A DNA stretch of 64,000 bases from Flavobacteriales bacterium (lineage in GTDB: Bacteria > Bacteroidota > Bacteroidia > Flavobacteriales_F > PHOS-HE28), in the NCBI GenBank assembly GCA_016700415.1, contig CP065018.1, positions 3,602,001 to 3,666,000 on the forward strand, in the 5' to 3' direction. This document shows, in pieces, positions 55,535-64,000 of the stretch. The notes beneath the pieces were generated by a model. It ran no database searches and was not told the origin of the DNA. It was given only the letters and a program-made list of their open reading frames with translations. How positions within the stretch are numbered: the stretch's first letter is position 1; each line of letters starts with the position of its first letter. The translations under genes and the position numbers were made by a program.

Positions 55535-56803
55535 ATGAAGCGCGTCCTCATCATCACCTACTACTGGCCGCCCAACGGGGGGGCGGGCGTGTACCGCTGG
55601 TTGAAGTTGAGCAAGTTGCTGCCCGAGCATGGATGGCAGCCGGTGATCTACACACCGGAGAACCCCGAGGTGGTCGCCGATGATCCCGGGCTTTTGCGCG
55701 ACGTGCATAAGGACATCGAGGTGATCAAGCGGCCCATCACCGAGCCCTTCAACCTCTACAAACGGTTCACCGGAAGGAGCACCAAGGAGAAGGTGCAGGT
55801 CGGCTTCCTTAACGAGAAGAAACAGGGCGGCTGGAAAGAGGACTTCGCGCTCTGGGTGCGGAGCAATTTCTTCATCCCCGATGCACGCGTGTGGTGGGTG
55901 AGTCCCTCCGTGAAGTTCCTGAAAAGATACCTCCGTGAAAACCAGGTGGACGCCATCATCACTACCGGCCCGCCGCACAGCATGCACCTCATTGGTCTGG
56001 GCCTGAAGCGCGTCTTGGACGTGAAGTGGATCGCGGACTTCCGGGACCCATGGACGGACATCGATTTCTATGCGCAACTGAAGCTGACCCGCAGTGCCGA
56101 TGCCAAGCACAAGCGTTTGGAAGGGGAGGTGCTGCGCGAAGCCGACAAGGTGCTCACCGTTTCCTGGCATTGGGCGGAGGACCTGCGGAAGTTGGGCGCA
56201 CCGAACGTGGAGGTGGTCACCAACGGCTATGATCCCGACGACCTGCCCTCACCGCCCGAGCCTGTGGATGACGACTTCAGCCTGGTCCACATCGGGTCGC
56301 TTTCGCCCACACGCAACGCGCCGGAACTGTGGAAATCCTTGAAGAAGATCTGTGATGAGGACCCCGCGTTCGCCGCGAAGTTCAAGCTCCGTTTTGTCGG
56401 CCCGGTGGACCACACCATCGCGGAGAGCGTGGCGGAAGCCGGACTGGGCGCACATTTGGAGCGCACCGGACGCGTAACACACGAGGAGGCCATGCGCCAA
56501 ATGCAACACGCTCGCGTTCTGCTGTTGCTGGTGAACGACACGCCGAACCTCATGGGCATCCTGCCGGGCAAGCTCTTCGAATACGTCAGCACCGGCAGGC
56601 CGGTCTTGGGCGTAGGCCCTACCGAGGGTGATGTGTCACGCGTGCTGGACAGCGCGCCGCATGCCGTTGTCGACCGCCCAAGCCTGGTGGTGCAACGCGA
56701 ACGGATCAAAGCCATGTTCAACGCACCGACTTCGGAACCGGACCCACGCTGGTCCCGCGCGGCAACCTGTGAGCAAGTGGTTCAGGCTTTGAACGTGTTA
56801 TGA
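55535..56803 (+). CDS. Glycosyltransferase, GT-B fold
   Basis: A 422-residue protein. The N-terminal domain starts KRVLIITYYWPPNGGAGVYR with the usual glycine-rich donor-side loop, and contains IITTGPPHSMHLIGLGL and WIADFRDPWTDID. The C-terminal domain has VVTNGYDPDDLPSPP, LVHIGSLSPTRNAPELWKSL, RVTHEEAMRQMQHARVLLL and GILPGKLFEYVSTGRPVLG, the nucleotide-sugar site of GT4-like enzymes. It should add a sugar to a surface glycan or lipid carrier. Donor and acceptor cannot be told. It opens the glycan cluster that runs to the window end. Confidence 0.88.
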   Translation: MKRVLIITYYWPPNGGAGVYRWLKLSKLLPEHGWQPVIYTPENPEVVADDPGLLRDVHKDIEVIKRPITEPFNLYKRFTGRSTKEKVQVGFLNEKKQGGWKEDFALWVRSNFFIPDARVWWVSPSVKFLKRYLRENQVDAIITTGPPHSMHLIGLGLKRVLDVKWIADFRDPWTDIDFYAQLKLTRSADAKHKRLEGEVLREADKVLTVSWHWAEDLRKLGAPNVEVVTNGYDPDDLPSPPEPVDDDFSLVHIGSLSPTRNAPELWKSLKKICDEDPAFAAKFKLRFVGPVDHTIAESVAEAGLGAHLERTGRVTHEEAMRQMQHARVLLLLVNDTPNLMGILPGKLFEYVSTGRPVLGVGPTEGDVSRVLDSAPHAVVDRPSLVVQRERIKAMFNAPTSEPDPRWSRAATCEQVVQALNVL

Positions 56804-56873
56804 CAAGTACGGGCAGTGCAAGGCCGCCAATCGAATAATGCGCCCTTCTTGTTCGGTGAGGAAGCGAGCAAAC

Positions 56874-57618
56874 TCAGGGCCGCACCCGGGTGCAGTACAC
56901 CACGTGCCCGATGAACTGGAAATTCCAGTCGTAGCGGCTGATCGCCTTGAAGAAGGCATTGCCGCAACCGGGGCGGAACCAATCGTGAAGCTCGATGGAC
57001 AGCCGGTCCACCTTGTCGATCCAGCCCAGATCGCCTTTGCAGAAAAGCTCCAGTTCCGATCCCTCGATATCCACCTTCAACAGGCCGATGCGGTCCATGC
57101 CGTAGCGCTGCATAATGCCGGGGATGGTCAACGCATCGGTATCGCCCTGATCCCCGGCCTCCGTGCGGTAGGCGGATTCCTGATGCCCTTCTCGTTGCAA
57201 CTGCAGCTTGCCTTCTTCCGGCCAGATGCTCGGCACGGACGCATTCCACCTTGGGATAGCCTTCCATGTTCTTGCAAAGCAGTTCGAAGTTGCCCTCTTC
57301 CGGTTCCACCGCGATGATGTGTGCCTCGGGGTAGGCGTGCTGCAGGTAGCGCGTGGCCAACCCGATATTCGCGCCGCAGTCGATGACGGTGCCGGGATCC
57401 CAGTCGGCTTCCACCGGCATGTAGGGGCCGATCAGGATCTGGTCGATCGTGTTGATATCCGCGGTGCCCGGCCGTAGCCACAGCCGTCCGCCCAACCAAG
57501 GAGCATCGATCTGCCGCAGCTTTCCTTTGGGCAGTTTTTTGATCCACAGCACACGGATCCCTTGGACGGGACCCAGCCGGACGATGTGCGAAATGAGGAG
57601 TAGAAGTGCCTTGCGCAT
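56874..57618 (-). pseudogene. FkbM-family methyltransferase with one frameshift
   Basis: A SAM-dependent O-methyltransferase gene, probably acting on a surface sugar. The first frame gives MRKALLLLISHIVRLGPVQG, then GTVIDCGANIGLATRYL (SAM motif I) and IIAVEPEEGNFELLCKNMEG. After KVECVRA an extra base at about 57231 throws the frame; the correct continuation SIWPEEGKLQLQREGHQESA and LLKVDIEGSELELFCKGDLG (the FkbM motif) is in the next frame and ends at 56874. Joined, the protein has about 247 residues. Everything else is intact, so a sequencing error or very recent loss is likely. It is seven bases downstream of another methyltransferase gene. Confidence 0.82.
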
Positions 57619-57624
57619 GTTCGG

Positions 57625-58230
57625 TCAAGCAGTGATGCGACGGATCGCGAAGCTGAGGTGGCGGTCGGTCTCGTGGGTGAGCAGGATCAGCTCCCAGTCG
57701 TGCTTTACGCAGAATTCATGCACGGCCTCCACCACGCCGTAACGAATACCGCCGTCCCAATTCCCGGTGACATAGTCGTGCCCGGCGATGATGCCGCCGG
57801 GCTTCACCTTGGTGCGGGCGATCTCCAGCTCCGCCGCAGTGATGGGGTATCCATGGTCCGTATCGATGTATACCCAATCAAAAGTGGCATCGGGGAACTT
57901 GGGTAGCGCATCCGTGGACAGCCCGAGGTCGATCACGACTTTTCCGGCGGCGATCTCCTCCCTGAAGCGGCCTTCCACTTTGGCACGGCCCGGAGCGTAA
58001 CGGTCACTTCCCCAGAAGTCTACCAGATGCAACACTACCGGGTCGTTCAGGCGAAGGATCATTGCCGAGAAGTCGCCAGAGGCTACACCGACCTCAGCGA
58101 CCGTTCCATGTTTCGGGAGTTGTTGGAGGAAAGCCTCCCGGTCAGGGACCACGCGAAGGTTCCTCAAGTGCTTTTCAGACAATTCCACCCGTGGAATGGC
58201 CGCACTATGCTCCTTGCGCACCACGCCCAA
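57625..58230 (-). CDS. Class I SAM-dependent methyltransferase
   Basis: A 201-residue enzyme. Motif I is GTVAEVGVASGDFSAMI; the next acidic strand is VLHLVDFWGSDRYAPGR. A phosphate- or substrate-loop follows (FDWVYIDTDHGYPITAAELE), and KVKPGGIIAGHDYVTG is motif III/IV. The fold and the DxDHxY segment are typical of small-molecule or sugar methyltransferases related to cephalosporin hydroxylase-like proteins. It lies just upstream of the FkbM gene on the same strand, so two methyl groups may be added to the same surface glycan. Divergent from the flippase gene. Confidence 0.82.
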   Translation of the reverse strand: MGVVRKEHSAAIPRVELSEKHLRNLRVVPDREAFLQQLPKHGTVAEVGVASGDFSAMILRLNDPVVLHLVDFWGSDRYAPGRAKVEGRFREEIAAGKVVIDLGLSTDALPKFPDATFDWVYIDTDHGYPITAAELEIARTKVKPGGIIAGHDYVTGNWDGGIRYGVVEAVHEFCVKHDWELILLTHETDRHLSFAIRRITA

Positions 58231-58397
58231 AAAGTCTGTTCAGGGCGCTAAAGACCGGTTTCCCGATCCATTTCGGGACTATGCTACTAAGGCTCATACT
58301 GGGAACGGGCCGTTCAAACGGCGCGCAAGATACTGGGGTTTGCACATCAGCCTCATATCGGATCATTGACGCTACGTGCGCAACTTGCGCCCGCATC

Positions 58398-59873
58398 ATG
58401 GGACGCATCGCCCGCCAAGCCACCATCAATTCCCTGCTCACCTATGTGGGGCTGGTGCTCGGCTTCGTGAATTTGGTACTGCTGTACCCGCGGATCCTCA
58501 CCCCGGGCGAGCTGGGCCTCACGCGCTTGGTGGTCTCCATCGCGGTGATCGCCGCCCAGATCGCGCAGGTCGGTCTGGAAAGCACCACCATCCGTTACTT
58601 CCCATACTTCCGTGAGCGTCGGGGCGGGCATCACGGCTTCTACGCCGTGGTCCTGCTGCTGGGCACGCTGGGCGGCTTGCTGGCGATGCTTGCGTTATGG
58701 CTCTTTCATGGCACGTTCACGCAGTGGTTCGGCGACAAAGAGGGGCTCTACGGCGAGTTCGGCCTCATTGTGGTGCCGATGGTGCTCGCCGAGGTCTGGT
58801 ACATTCTCTTCCGCGGGATCAGCCGGTCCGTACACCGCAGTGTCGCCCCGGTGTTGGCACATGAATTCGTGCTGCGTCTATTGCAGACGGTGTTGATCCT
58901 TGCCTATGTGAAGTTCCACCTCTCGTTCCACACGTTCGCATGGTTGTTCGCCGGGACCTTCCTCGCGCGGACGGGCCTGTTGATGTTGGATCTGTGGAGG
59001 GTGGGCACTTTCCGCCACTTCTTCCGGTGGCCGCGGATACAGAAGCGATTGGTCCGCAGCATGGCACGCTACACGGCCTATACGTTCGGAAGCGGGTTCG
59101 CATCCATCATCCTTGGGAATATGGACCAGATGATGATCGCCGCGCTCCTGAGCGATGGGCTGAAATATGTGGCCTTCTATTCGGTCGCGTTCCTGATCGC
59201 ATCGGTGATCATGGTGCCCGCACGTGCCCTGGCACTGCCTGCGATGCCCCACTTGGCCGAAGCATGGCGCAAGCACGACATGGTCGCGATCGAACGCATC
59301 TACCGGTCCTCCGCCAACGTGCAGTTGGTGGTGGGCGTGTTCATCTTCACCTGCTTCTGTGCCAGCCTGCCGCAGATCTTCGCCCTGTTGCCCCCCGCGT
59401 ATATGATCGGGATGCCGATCTTTCTTGTACTGGGCGCCACCAATGTCATCAGCCTTTCCGGTGGGATCGGAGGGGGCGTCATGAGCACCTCGCGGGCCTT
59501 CCGCATGGACGCCCTGTTGAGCTTCCTGCTGCTGGGGCTGAACGTGGTTTTGGACTATGTCCTGATCATTTCCATGGGAGTGATCGGGACCGCGTGGAGC
59601 TCGTTGATATCCTTAGTGGTGGTATTGGTCTTGCGGACCGCGTACCTGTACCGGAGGTTCGGCCTGTGGCCATATGACATGCGCATGCTCGGGGCGCTGT
59701 TCCTTGCAGGCGTGGCCGGTGGCCTGGCGTGGTGGTTGCCGTTGCACCTCGGCAACGTCGCTGACATGGTGGTGCGGACCTTGATGGTGTCCGTGGTCTT
59801 TTGGCCTGCGGTGTTCGCCTTGAAGCTCGCGCCGGAACTGCGCTTGTTCATAGGGAAGCGATGGCAGCGCTAA
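58398..59873 (+). CDS. Wzx-like polysaccharide flippase
   Basis: A 491-residue membrane protein of the MOP/MATE superfamily that moves lipid-linked oligosaccharides across the inner membrane. It starts MGRIARQATINSLLTYVGLV, the typical first helix, and continues with VLLYPRILTPGELGLTRLVV. About 14 hydrophobic helices can be counted, with the central FGSGFASIILGNMDQMMIAA that begins the second half. I took the ATG at 58398; the open frame further upstream crosses the divergent methyltransferase start and lacks a membrane pattern. Its stop overlaps the stop of the convergent epimerase gene by four bases. Confidence 0.92.
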   Translation: MGRIARQATINSLLTYVGLVLGFVNLVLLYPRILTPGELGLTRLVVSIAVIAAQIAQVGLESTTIRYFPYFRERRGGHHGFYAVVLLLGTLGGLLAMLALWLFHGTFTQWFGDKEGLYGEFGLIVVPMVLAEVWYILFRGISRSVHRSVAPVLAHEFVLRLLQTVLILAYVKFHLSFHTFAWLFAGTFLARTGLLMLDLWRVGTFRHFFRWPRIQKRLVRSMARYTAYTFGSGFASIILGNMDQMMIAALLSDGLKYVAFYSVAFLIASVIMVPARALALPAMPHLAEAWRKHDMVAIERIYRSSANVQLVVGVFIFTCFCASLPQIFALLPPAYMIGMPIFLVLGATNVISLSGGIGGGVMSTSRAFRMDALLSFLLLGLNVVLDYVLIISMGVIGTAWSSLISLVVVLVLRTAYLYRRFGLWPYDMRMLGALFLAGVAGGLAWWLPLHLGNVADMVVRTLMVSVVFWPAVFALKLAPELRLFIGKRWQR

Positions 59874-60574
59874 CCGGTCGTGGCCGAGCTGCCCCCGTAG
59901 TACCGGGCCAATGTTGAGGCCCAGTGGCCCGGATCCGGCCATGAAGCCCCGGTGGAGGTCCAGATCCGTTTGAAGTCGCTGTTGTCCACCTCGTAGCAGG
60001 AGCCGGCATCCACGGGCCGGGCCGTTGCCATCTTGCCCAGAAGGTGCTCCATGACCCGGACCAGCTCGGGGAGCGGAGCGGGCATGTCGAAACAAACATT
60101 GATGGTACTGCCACCGTAGCTTCCGTCCGACAGGATGGGTGAACAGGCGGAACGGACCTCCTCCACATCGATCAAATACCGGCAGGCGTTGGTCTGCACA
60201 TTGAACGGTTCGCCCGAAAGGATGCGGTCCCGGAAGAAATTGCACAACGTGTGCGGGTTCGGGGTGCGGCCCACCACATTGGGCAGGCGCAAGATGAGAT
60301 GGTCCTCAAAATACTCCCGCACCAAGTCCTCCATCCGCCGCTTGTGGCCGATGTATTCCGAATCCTTGAGCGCCGGATCGAACAGGCTGCACGTGCTGAA
60401 ATAGACCAACCGCGCATGCGTGTCTCGCTGTTCCATTAACAGAGCTCGCTCACGGGCATAATTCGCCTCAGTGGCCGAGGATGAGTTGGACACGCCTGAA
60501 GCGAATACAAGGACTCTGTCATCATCCTTGAATGAGGCGAAAGCGCGGGCGAGCAGACCGGAACCGATGACCAT
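59870..60574 (-). CDS. NAD-dependent epimerase/dehydratase-family protein
   Basis: A 234-residue short-chain dehydrogenase-type protein that likely edits a nucleotide sugar. The Rossmann start is MVIGSGLLARAFASF (a shortened GxGxxA/G), with VLVFASGVSNSS next. The catalytic-type segment is LVYFSTCSLFD and, 15 residues on, YIGHKRRMEDLVREYF, which gives the Y-x-x-x-K pair. LILRLPNVVGRTPNPHTLCN and YLIDVEEVRSA complete the family pattern. It is shorter than the usual 300 residues. The ATG at 60574 is preferred over a TTG four codons upstream. Its stop overlaps the convergent flippase stop. Confidence 0.84.
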   Translation of the reverse strand: MVIGSGLLARAFASFKDDDRVLVFASGVSNSSSATEANYARERALLMEQRDTHARLVYFSTCSLFDPALKDSEYIGHKRRMEDLVREYFEDHLILRLPNVVGRTPNPHTLCNFFRDRILSGEPFNVQTNACRYLIDVEEVRSACSPILSDGSYGGSTINVCFDMPAPLPELVRVMEHLLGKMATARPVDAGSCYEVDNSDFKRIWTSTGASWPDPGHWASTLARYYGGSSATTG

Positions 60575-60629
60575 TACGGGGTGCAAAGAAAGGCGCTCAG
60601 GATGATCGACCCCCGCTTAGCTTCGCCGC

Positions 60630-61715
60630 ATGGGCGCAAAACCGGGACCAAAGCGCAGGCTTGTGTACAGCACGCCGGTGCTCGTGTCTTTCGCGCGGAA
60701 CGATATCACCCTGCTGAGCGAGGCATTCGAGGTGTCGGTGTTCCACTTCAAGCCGAAGCGCAAGTGGATCACCCCGTTCAGCCTGCTCAACCAGCTTTTC
60801 TTTCTGCTCCGCACCGTACCGGGTAGTTCCATCATCGTCTGCCAGTTCGCGGGCTATCATTCGGTGCTGCCCTGCCTGTTCGGGAAGGTGTTCCGTAAAC
60901 CCGTATTGCTGGTGCTAGGTGGAACGGACTGTGTGAAGTTCCCGTCCATCGGATATGGGAATTTTACGCGTTGGCCTCTTGGACCGGTCACGCGTTGGTC
61001 CTTGCAGCTCGCCGATCATTTGGCACCGGTGGATGAGAGCTTGGTGGAAAGTGAGCACAGGTACACCTCCGACCCACAGGACCCGGTGATGCAAGGCTAT
61101 CGGGGTCTTTTCCCCGGTATCCGGACACCATACACGGTGATCGCATACGGTTACGACCCGCAGCGCTTCCGATGCGAGGTGTTGAAGACAGCGGGTTCCT
61201 TCATCACTGCCGCACAGATGAACGTGCCCAACTTCCATCGCAAAGGGATCGACTTGATCTTCCAAATGGCCGACCGATTTCCGCAGTGCAGGTTCACCAT
61301 CTTGGGAAACACACCTGCGATGAAATATGAGCGGGTCCCGCCGAACGTAAAGCTGTACGGTTTCATTCCGTACGAGGAGCTTCCGGGATTCTATGCGCGG
61401 CACCGTTTCTACCTCCAGCTTTCCATTTGGGAGGGCTTCCCCAGTGCGCCTTGCGAGGCCATGCTCTGCGAATGTGTACCCATTGCCAGCTCGGTGGCCG
61501 CTTTGCCTGAGATCGTCGGCGATACGGGCTTCATTTTGCATACCAAGGATGCGGACCGGTTGAAGGAACTCCTGGACACCGCGCTGGCGTCGGACCAGAT
61601 CGCACTCGGACTGCGGGCGAGGCAGCACATCATGGACAGTTTTCCGCCGTCGGAAAGACGGAAGTTGCTCGCTTTGGTGGAAGAAATGGTCTCGAAGAAG
61701 CGACGAACCGGATAG
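60630..61715 (+). CDS. Glycosyltransferase family 4-like
   Basis: A 361-residue GT-B enzyme. The N-terminal half includes SIIVCQFAGYHSVLPCLFGK and PVLLVLGGTDCVKFPSIGYG, where the GGTD turn replaces the usual start loop. The C-terminal half has SFITAAQMNVPNFHRKGIDL, FTILGNTPAMKYERVPPNVK and the donor-binding stretch YLQLSIWEGFPSAPCEAMLC, with the two glutamates of the E-x7-E motif. VPIASSVAALPEIVGDTGFI is the final nucleotide-contact loop. It begins about 50 bases from the divergent epimerase gene. A remnant of an outer-membrane gene follows its stop. Confidence 0.88.
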   Translation: MGAKPGPKRRLVYSTPVLVSFARNDITLLSEAFEVSVFHFKPKRKWITPFSLLNQLFFLLRTVPGSSIIVCQFAGYHSVLPCLFGKVFRKPVLLVLGGTDCVKFPSIGYGNFTRWPLGPVTRWSLQLADHLAPVDESLVESEHRYTSDPQDPVMQGYRGLFPGIRTPYTVIAYGYDPQRFRCEVLKTAGSFITAAQMNVPNFHRKGIDLIFQMADRFPQCRFTILGNTPAMKYERVPPNVKLYGFIPYEELPGFYARHRFYLQLSIWEGFPSAPCEAMLCECVPIASSVAALPEIVGDTGFILHTKDADRLKELLDTALASDQIALGLRARQHIMDSFPPSERRKLLALVEEMVSKKRRTG

Positions 61716-61736
61716 AATGGGGCGATCGATCCTCCT

Positions 61737-61773
61737 TCAAAAACTCCGTCCGATCCCCACCACATACCGGAAC
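61737..61773 (-). pseudogene. Remnant copy of an outer-membrane gene 3' end
   Basis: These 37 bases match the last 37 bases of the gene ending at 63428 at 34 positions, including 24 identical in a row. On the minus strand they encode FRYVVGIGRSF and a stop, exactly as in the intact gene. Just upstream the two still share a His (LHAMFRYV versus EHVAFRYV), then similarity ends. The 181 bases between 61716 and 61896 contain nothing else I can assign. Confidence 0.7.
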
Positions 61774-61896
61774 ATGGCGTGTAGGATAGCCGGTCGGGTC
61801 TGTGCAATGTGCTTTTCGGGGTCCATGGAGCAAGGCTTCTCAGCACGGACCATGGTGACCAACGTTAATAAGCACGCTTTGGTGCACCGAGACCGG

Positions 61897-63423
61897 TCAA
61901 TGTTTGCGCTCATAGAGCAAAAAGGACTCATCTGATCGGATCGTCGGTGGGCACTGATGGATCAATACCAGGCGATGTTCCATTTTCTGCTCATTCGTAA
62001 GTGGCTCTGCGGTCAGGTACAGCATTCCCGGGGTCGCAGTTGTCAGAGAGTCGAACTCTGCCAAATGTGCTTCCTCCGATATGCCCCATCGACGTTCGTT
62101 GTTCCATTCCATGTAAGTGGTTTCCCGATGGATGATCGGATAGTACACCGGACGGTTCAGCGCGCCGGCAATGGAGATGCCACGGTCCTCGCAAGCTGAA
62201 TAGATCTCGTTTTCTTCCCGTCCGTTGTCACGCAGGAATTTGGCAGTCCCTACGGACCCGCTGAAGGGAAGCAGGATATCGGCCATGATCATCGTAATTC
62301 CCGAAGCGACTTGGACGAAAAGGATGAACGGCAGGAATGAACGCATTTTCACAGGCGTCACGGAAACACGCCCAGTCTCGTCCGTTCGCGCCAGCCAAGC
62401 ACTACCGATGTACGCGATGAAGATCAACCCTTGGTGGCGCATGCTTCCGTGGAACCGGAGCGCGCAAAAGGACAGGATGAACAAGCAGCTGCACAGGAAT
62501 AGCACCTGGGCGCTTCTCTTCTTATGCAGGGATAGGGTGGCGCAGGTTATGAGGAGGACGGAGACCGATGTGAGCAGCCATTTCGAGGCATCCGGCCTAG
62601 TGGCTTTCGCCAGTTCCGCGATCAGTGTGCCGTCCCAGTTCCATGGCACCACTGCCGGGAAGGGCAGGAATATTTTCGCGGGGACCGTCATTGCGTCCAG
62701 CACTTTGGCTCCTTCCAAGGACCAGGCGCCGAAGAAGTTAGCATCCGGGGCGGGAGCTATGTCCCAGATCGCGACCGCGAAGGCGATCAGGTAAAAGCCT
62801 GAGGCTGCAATGCCTGAACGGGTCGAAAGGATCCGTTCACCACGCCATTGCATGTGTACCATGCAGGCGAACAGGCCGGCACTTAGCAAGGCGCCGTATA
62901 TCTGTGTGAACGGCAGTAGGGTCAAAGGGATAAACGCAGTCCATCGTCTGCCGCGATGGCTCGACCTCAGAAGCGTGATGGTAAGCAGGAAGAACAGGAC
63001 CGCAAGCCCGTAATTTCTGAAGAAAGCGGAATACTCGTAGCAGAAGAAATAGCCGAAGAGCACTCCGGCCTTGATCGCGTTGGAGAAGGGCGCTCGAAAA
63101 ACGATCAACCAGCCCGCACCGGCCATGATGCCCACTGCGATGGCTTTCGCAACGGCCACTTGGTCCCAAGTGTTGGGGATCAAATAAAGGATCAGGTACC
63201 AAAGCGATGGATGTCCCTCATACCGGGCGCGCCATATGACATCCATATAGCCCGAGGAACTATTGGCCAACAGCAATGCCTGGTATTCGTCACGCCAGGG
63301 TTCATGAAAGTAGCTGGCCACGGCGATCAGACAAACAAAAGCCGCCCATACCGCGAGCATGCCGTGGGACCGTCCTGTACCAGGAACTTCCGGGTTGAAC
63401 GCGGCAGGGGTGGACATGGCCAT
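61897..63423 (-). CDS. GT-C-type membrane glycosyltransferase (ArnT/PMT-like)
   Basis: About 508 residues with 11-12 hydrophobic helices. The first periplasmic loop holds ASYFHEPWRDEYQALLLANS; an acidic pair here is the catalytic mark of polyprenol-phosphate-sugar-dependent GT-C enzymes. Next are GYMDVIWRARYEGHPSLWYL and helices such as AGVLFGYFFCYEYSAFF. A soluble C-terminal domain from about 425 (KFLRDNGREENEIYSACEDR to SDESFLLYERKH) ends it. It should transfer a sugar to a lipid or glycan on the outer face of the inner membrane. Start may be 63423 or 63417. The gene is boxed between two copies of the outer-membrane gene's 3' end. Confidence 0.82.
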   Translation of the reverse strand: MAMSTPAAFNPEVPGTGRSHGMLAVWAAFVCLIAVASYFHEPWRDEYQALLLANSSSGYMDVIWRARYEGHPSLWYLILYLIPNTWDQVAVAKAIAVGIMAGAGWLIVFRAPFSNAIKAGVLFGYFFCYEYSAFFRNYGLAVLFFLLTITLLRSSHRGRRWTAFIPLTLLPFTQIYGALLSAGLFACMVHMQWRGERILSTRSGIAASGFYLIAFAVAIWDIAPAPDANFFGAWSLEGAKVLDAMTVPAKIFLPFPAVVPWNWDGTLIAELAKATRPDASKWLLTSVSVLLITCATLSLHKKRSAQVLFLCSCLFILSFCALRFHGSMRHQGLIFIAYIGSAWLARTDETGRVSVTPVKMRSFLPFILFVQVASGITMIMADILLPFSGSVGTAKFLRDNGREENEIYSACEDRGISIAGALNRPVYYPIIHRETTYMEWNNERRWGISEEAHLAEFDSLTTATPGMLYLTAEPLTNEQKMEHRLVLIHQCPPTIRSDESFLLYERKH

Positions 63424-63427
63424 AGGA

Positions 63428-64000
63428 TCAAAAGCTCCTCCCGATCCCCACCACATACCGGAACGCGACATGCTCCGTCTCCCCGGCGGGAATGTTGGAC
63501 AGCACCAGCGGCATGTCGAAACGGATCGTCAACGGTTTGATGTCCTGCAAGGGACCGAATTTCTTGATGGTGAGGGCTGCTCCGGCGCCGGCGTCCGCAC
63601 GGGGCGTGGCCAGTTTTATCTGCGTGGTGCCGAGCTCGGTGGTAGTGCGGTAGCCCATGGTGCCCACATCGCCAAAGAGGTAGACGTCGAGATGGAGATA
63701 ATCCGCCAGCTTTCCGGGGCGGAAGCGGACCAGCCCGTCGAGGTCCAGTTCGCCGTTGATGGCCGCGCCGGTGTTGCCGGCATACGTGAGGATCGTGTTG
63801 CCCTCGGCGTCAAGCGTAGGGGCTACGTAGCCCGCATAACCGCGCAGTCCGAGGCCGCCGCCCTGTTGGAAATGGTTCACAACCGCTCCGTAGCCCATCC
63901 AGTCGAAAGGGACAAAGCCGATGCTCCGCACATACTTGTCGTCCATCATCTCCTCAGGCGAGGCGCTGGCTAAATACAGCTGGCTTTCGCGCGGGGTATT
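63428..64000 (-). CDS. Outer-membrane beta-barrel protein, C-terminal part (partial)
   Basis: The frame is open to the window edge (SQLYLASASPEEMMDD), so the start lies outside and 190 residues are seen. The sequence is a run of amphipathic beta strands: SIGFVPFDWMGYGAVVNHFQ, GLGLRGYAGYVAPTLD, LDLDGLVRFRPGKLADYLHL, DVYLFGDVGTMGYRT, and the last strand HVAFRYVVGIGRSF ending in Phe, as needed for barrel insertion by Bam. It resembles the barrel that closes some large Bacteroidota M1-peptidase-like proteins; that is a tentative match. It lies four bases upstream of the GT-C gene and probably shares its transcript. Confidence 0.75.
   Translation of the reverse strand, partial: NTPRESQLYLASASPEEMMDDKYVRSIGFVPFDWMGYGAVVNHFQQGGGLGLRGYAGYVAPTLDAEGNTILTYAGNTGAAINGELDLDGLVRFRPGKLADYLHLDVYLFGDVGTMGYRTTTELGTTQIKLATPRADAGAGAALTIKKFGPLQDIKPLTIRFDMPLVLSNIPAGETEHVAFRYVVGIGRSF

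Noticed and set aside
57128..57628. Separate gene in another frame over the FkbM gene
   Set aside because: It is Arg/His-rich out-of-frame reading; the FkbM motifs explain the region with one shift.

Overview
The window reads as a chromosomal segment from a fairly GC-rich member of the Bacteroidota, probably close to the Flavobacteriales. The reasons are several secreted proteins with type IX secretion system (T9SS) C-terminal sorting domains, a gliding-type (type B) C-terminal domain, a DUF4834 gene next to a YfhO-family gene, and the order rsfS-ftsH-cdsA-psd facing birA. No rRNA, tRNA, CRISPR array, transposase or integrase was recognised.

Layout. 1-7.4 kb is housekeeping: the end of upp, a HAD phosphatase, a minus-strand lipid/protease operon (rsfS, ftsH, cdsA, psd, a lipoprotein), birA, and rpmH with a clear terminator. 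7.5-14.1 kb holds three tandem paralogous tail-fibre-like secreted proteins in one minus-strand operon. 14.6-22.3 kb holds three large T9SS cargo proteins that share a C-terminal module, plus a small coupled exported protein. 22.5-27.4 kb carries an aminotransferase, a small Spy-like exported protein and carB.

27.4-40 kb is the unusual part. Almost every gene is broken by several single-base shifts: a truncated 5mC DNA methyltransferase, a lipoprotein/membrane gene, an outer-membrane barrel, two T9SS proteins, a K+ channel and a DUF389 protein. Scattered among them are intact accessory genes: an XRE regulator with a perfect palindrome at its start, a small lipoprotein, and a stand-alone TIR/SEFIR-domain protein with an unassigned C-terminal domain. 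A 20-bp repeat family (four copies) lies only here. I read this as a decaying accessory or defence region, but poor consensus quality is a serious alternative.

39.9-52.1 kb returns to intact genes: a beta-helix protein coupled to a three-repeat T9SS protein, a lipoprotein, a T9SS-tagged multicopper oxidase, a gliding-type C-terminal-domain protein, msrA, and a DEAD-box RNA helicase. 52.2-64 kb is mainly cell-surface glycan synthesis: YfhO-like protein, three glycosyltransferases, a Wzx-like flippase, an epimerase-like gene, two methyltransferases (one frameshifted), and the end of an outer-membrane barrel gene whose 3' end is duplicated on the far side of a glycosyltransferase gene.

Intergenic regions carry several short dispersed repeat families. 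The most conspicuous is an ACCGC/ACCAC-AAAG-type element found as clusters and inverted pairs at 6.7-7.1, 23.8 and 55.3-55.5 kb.
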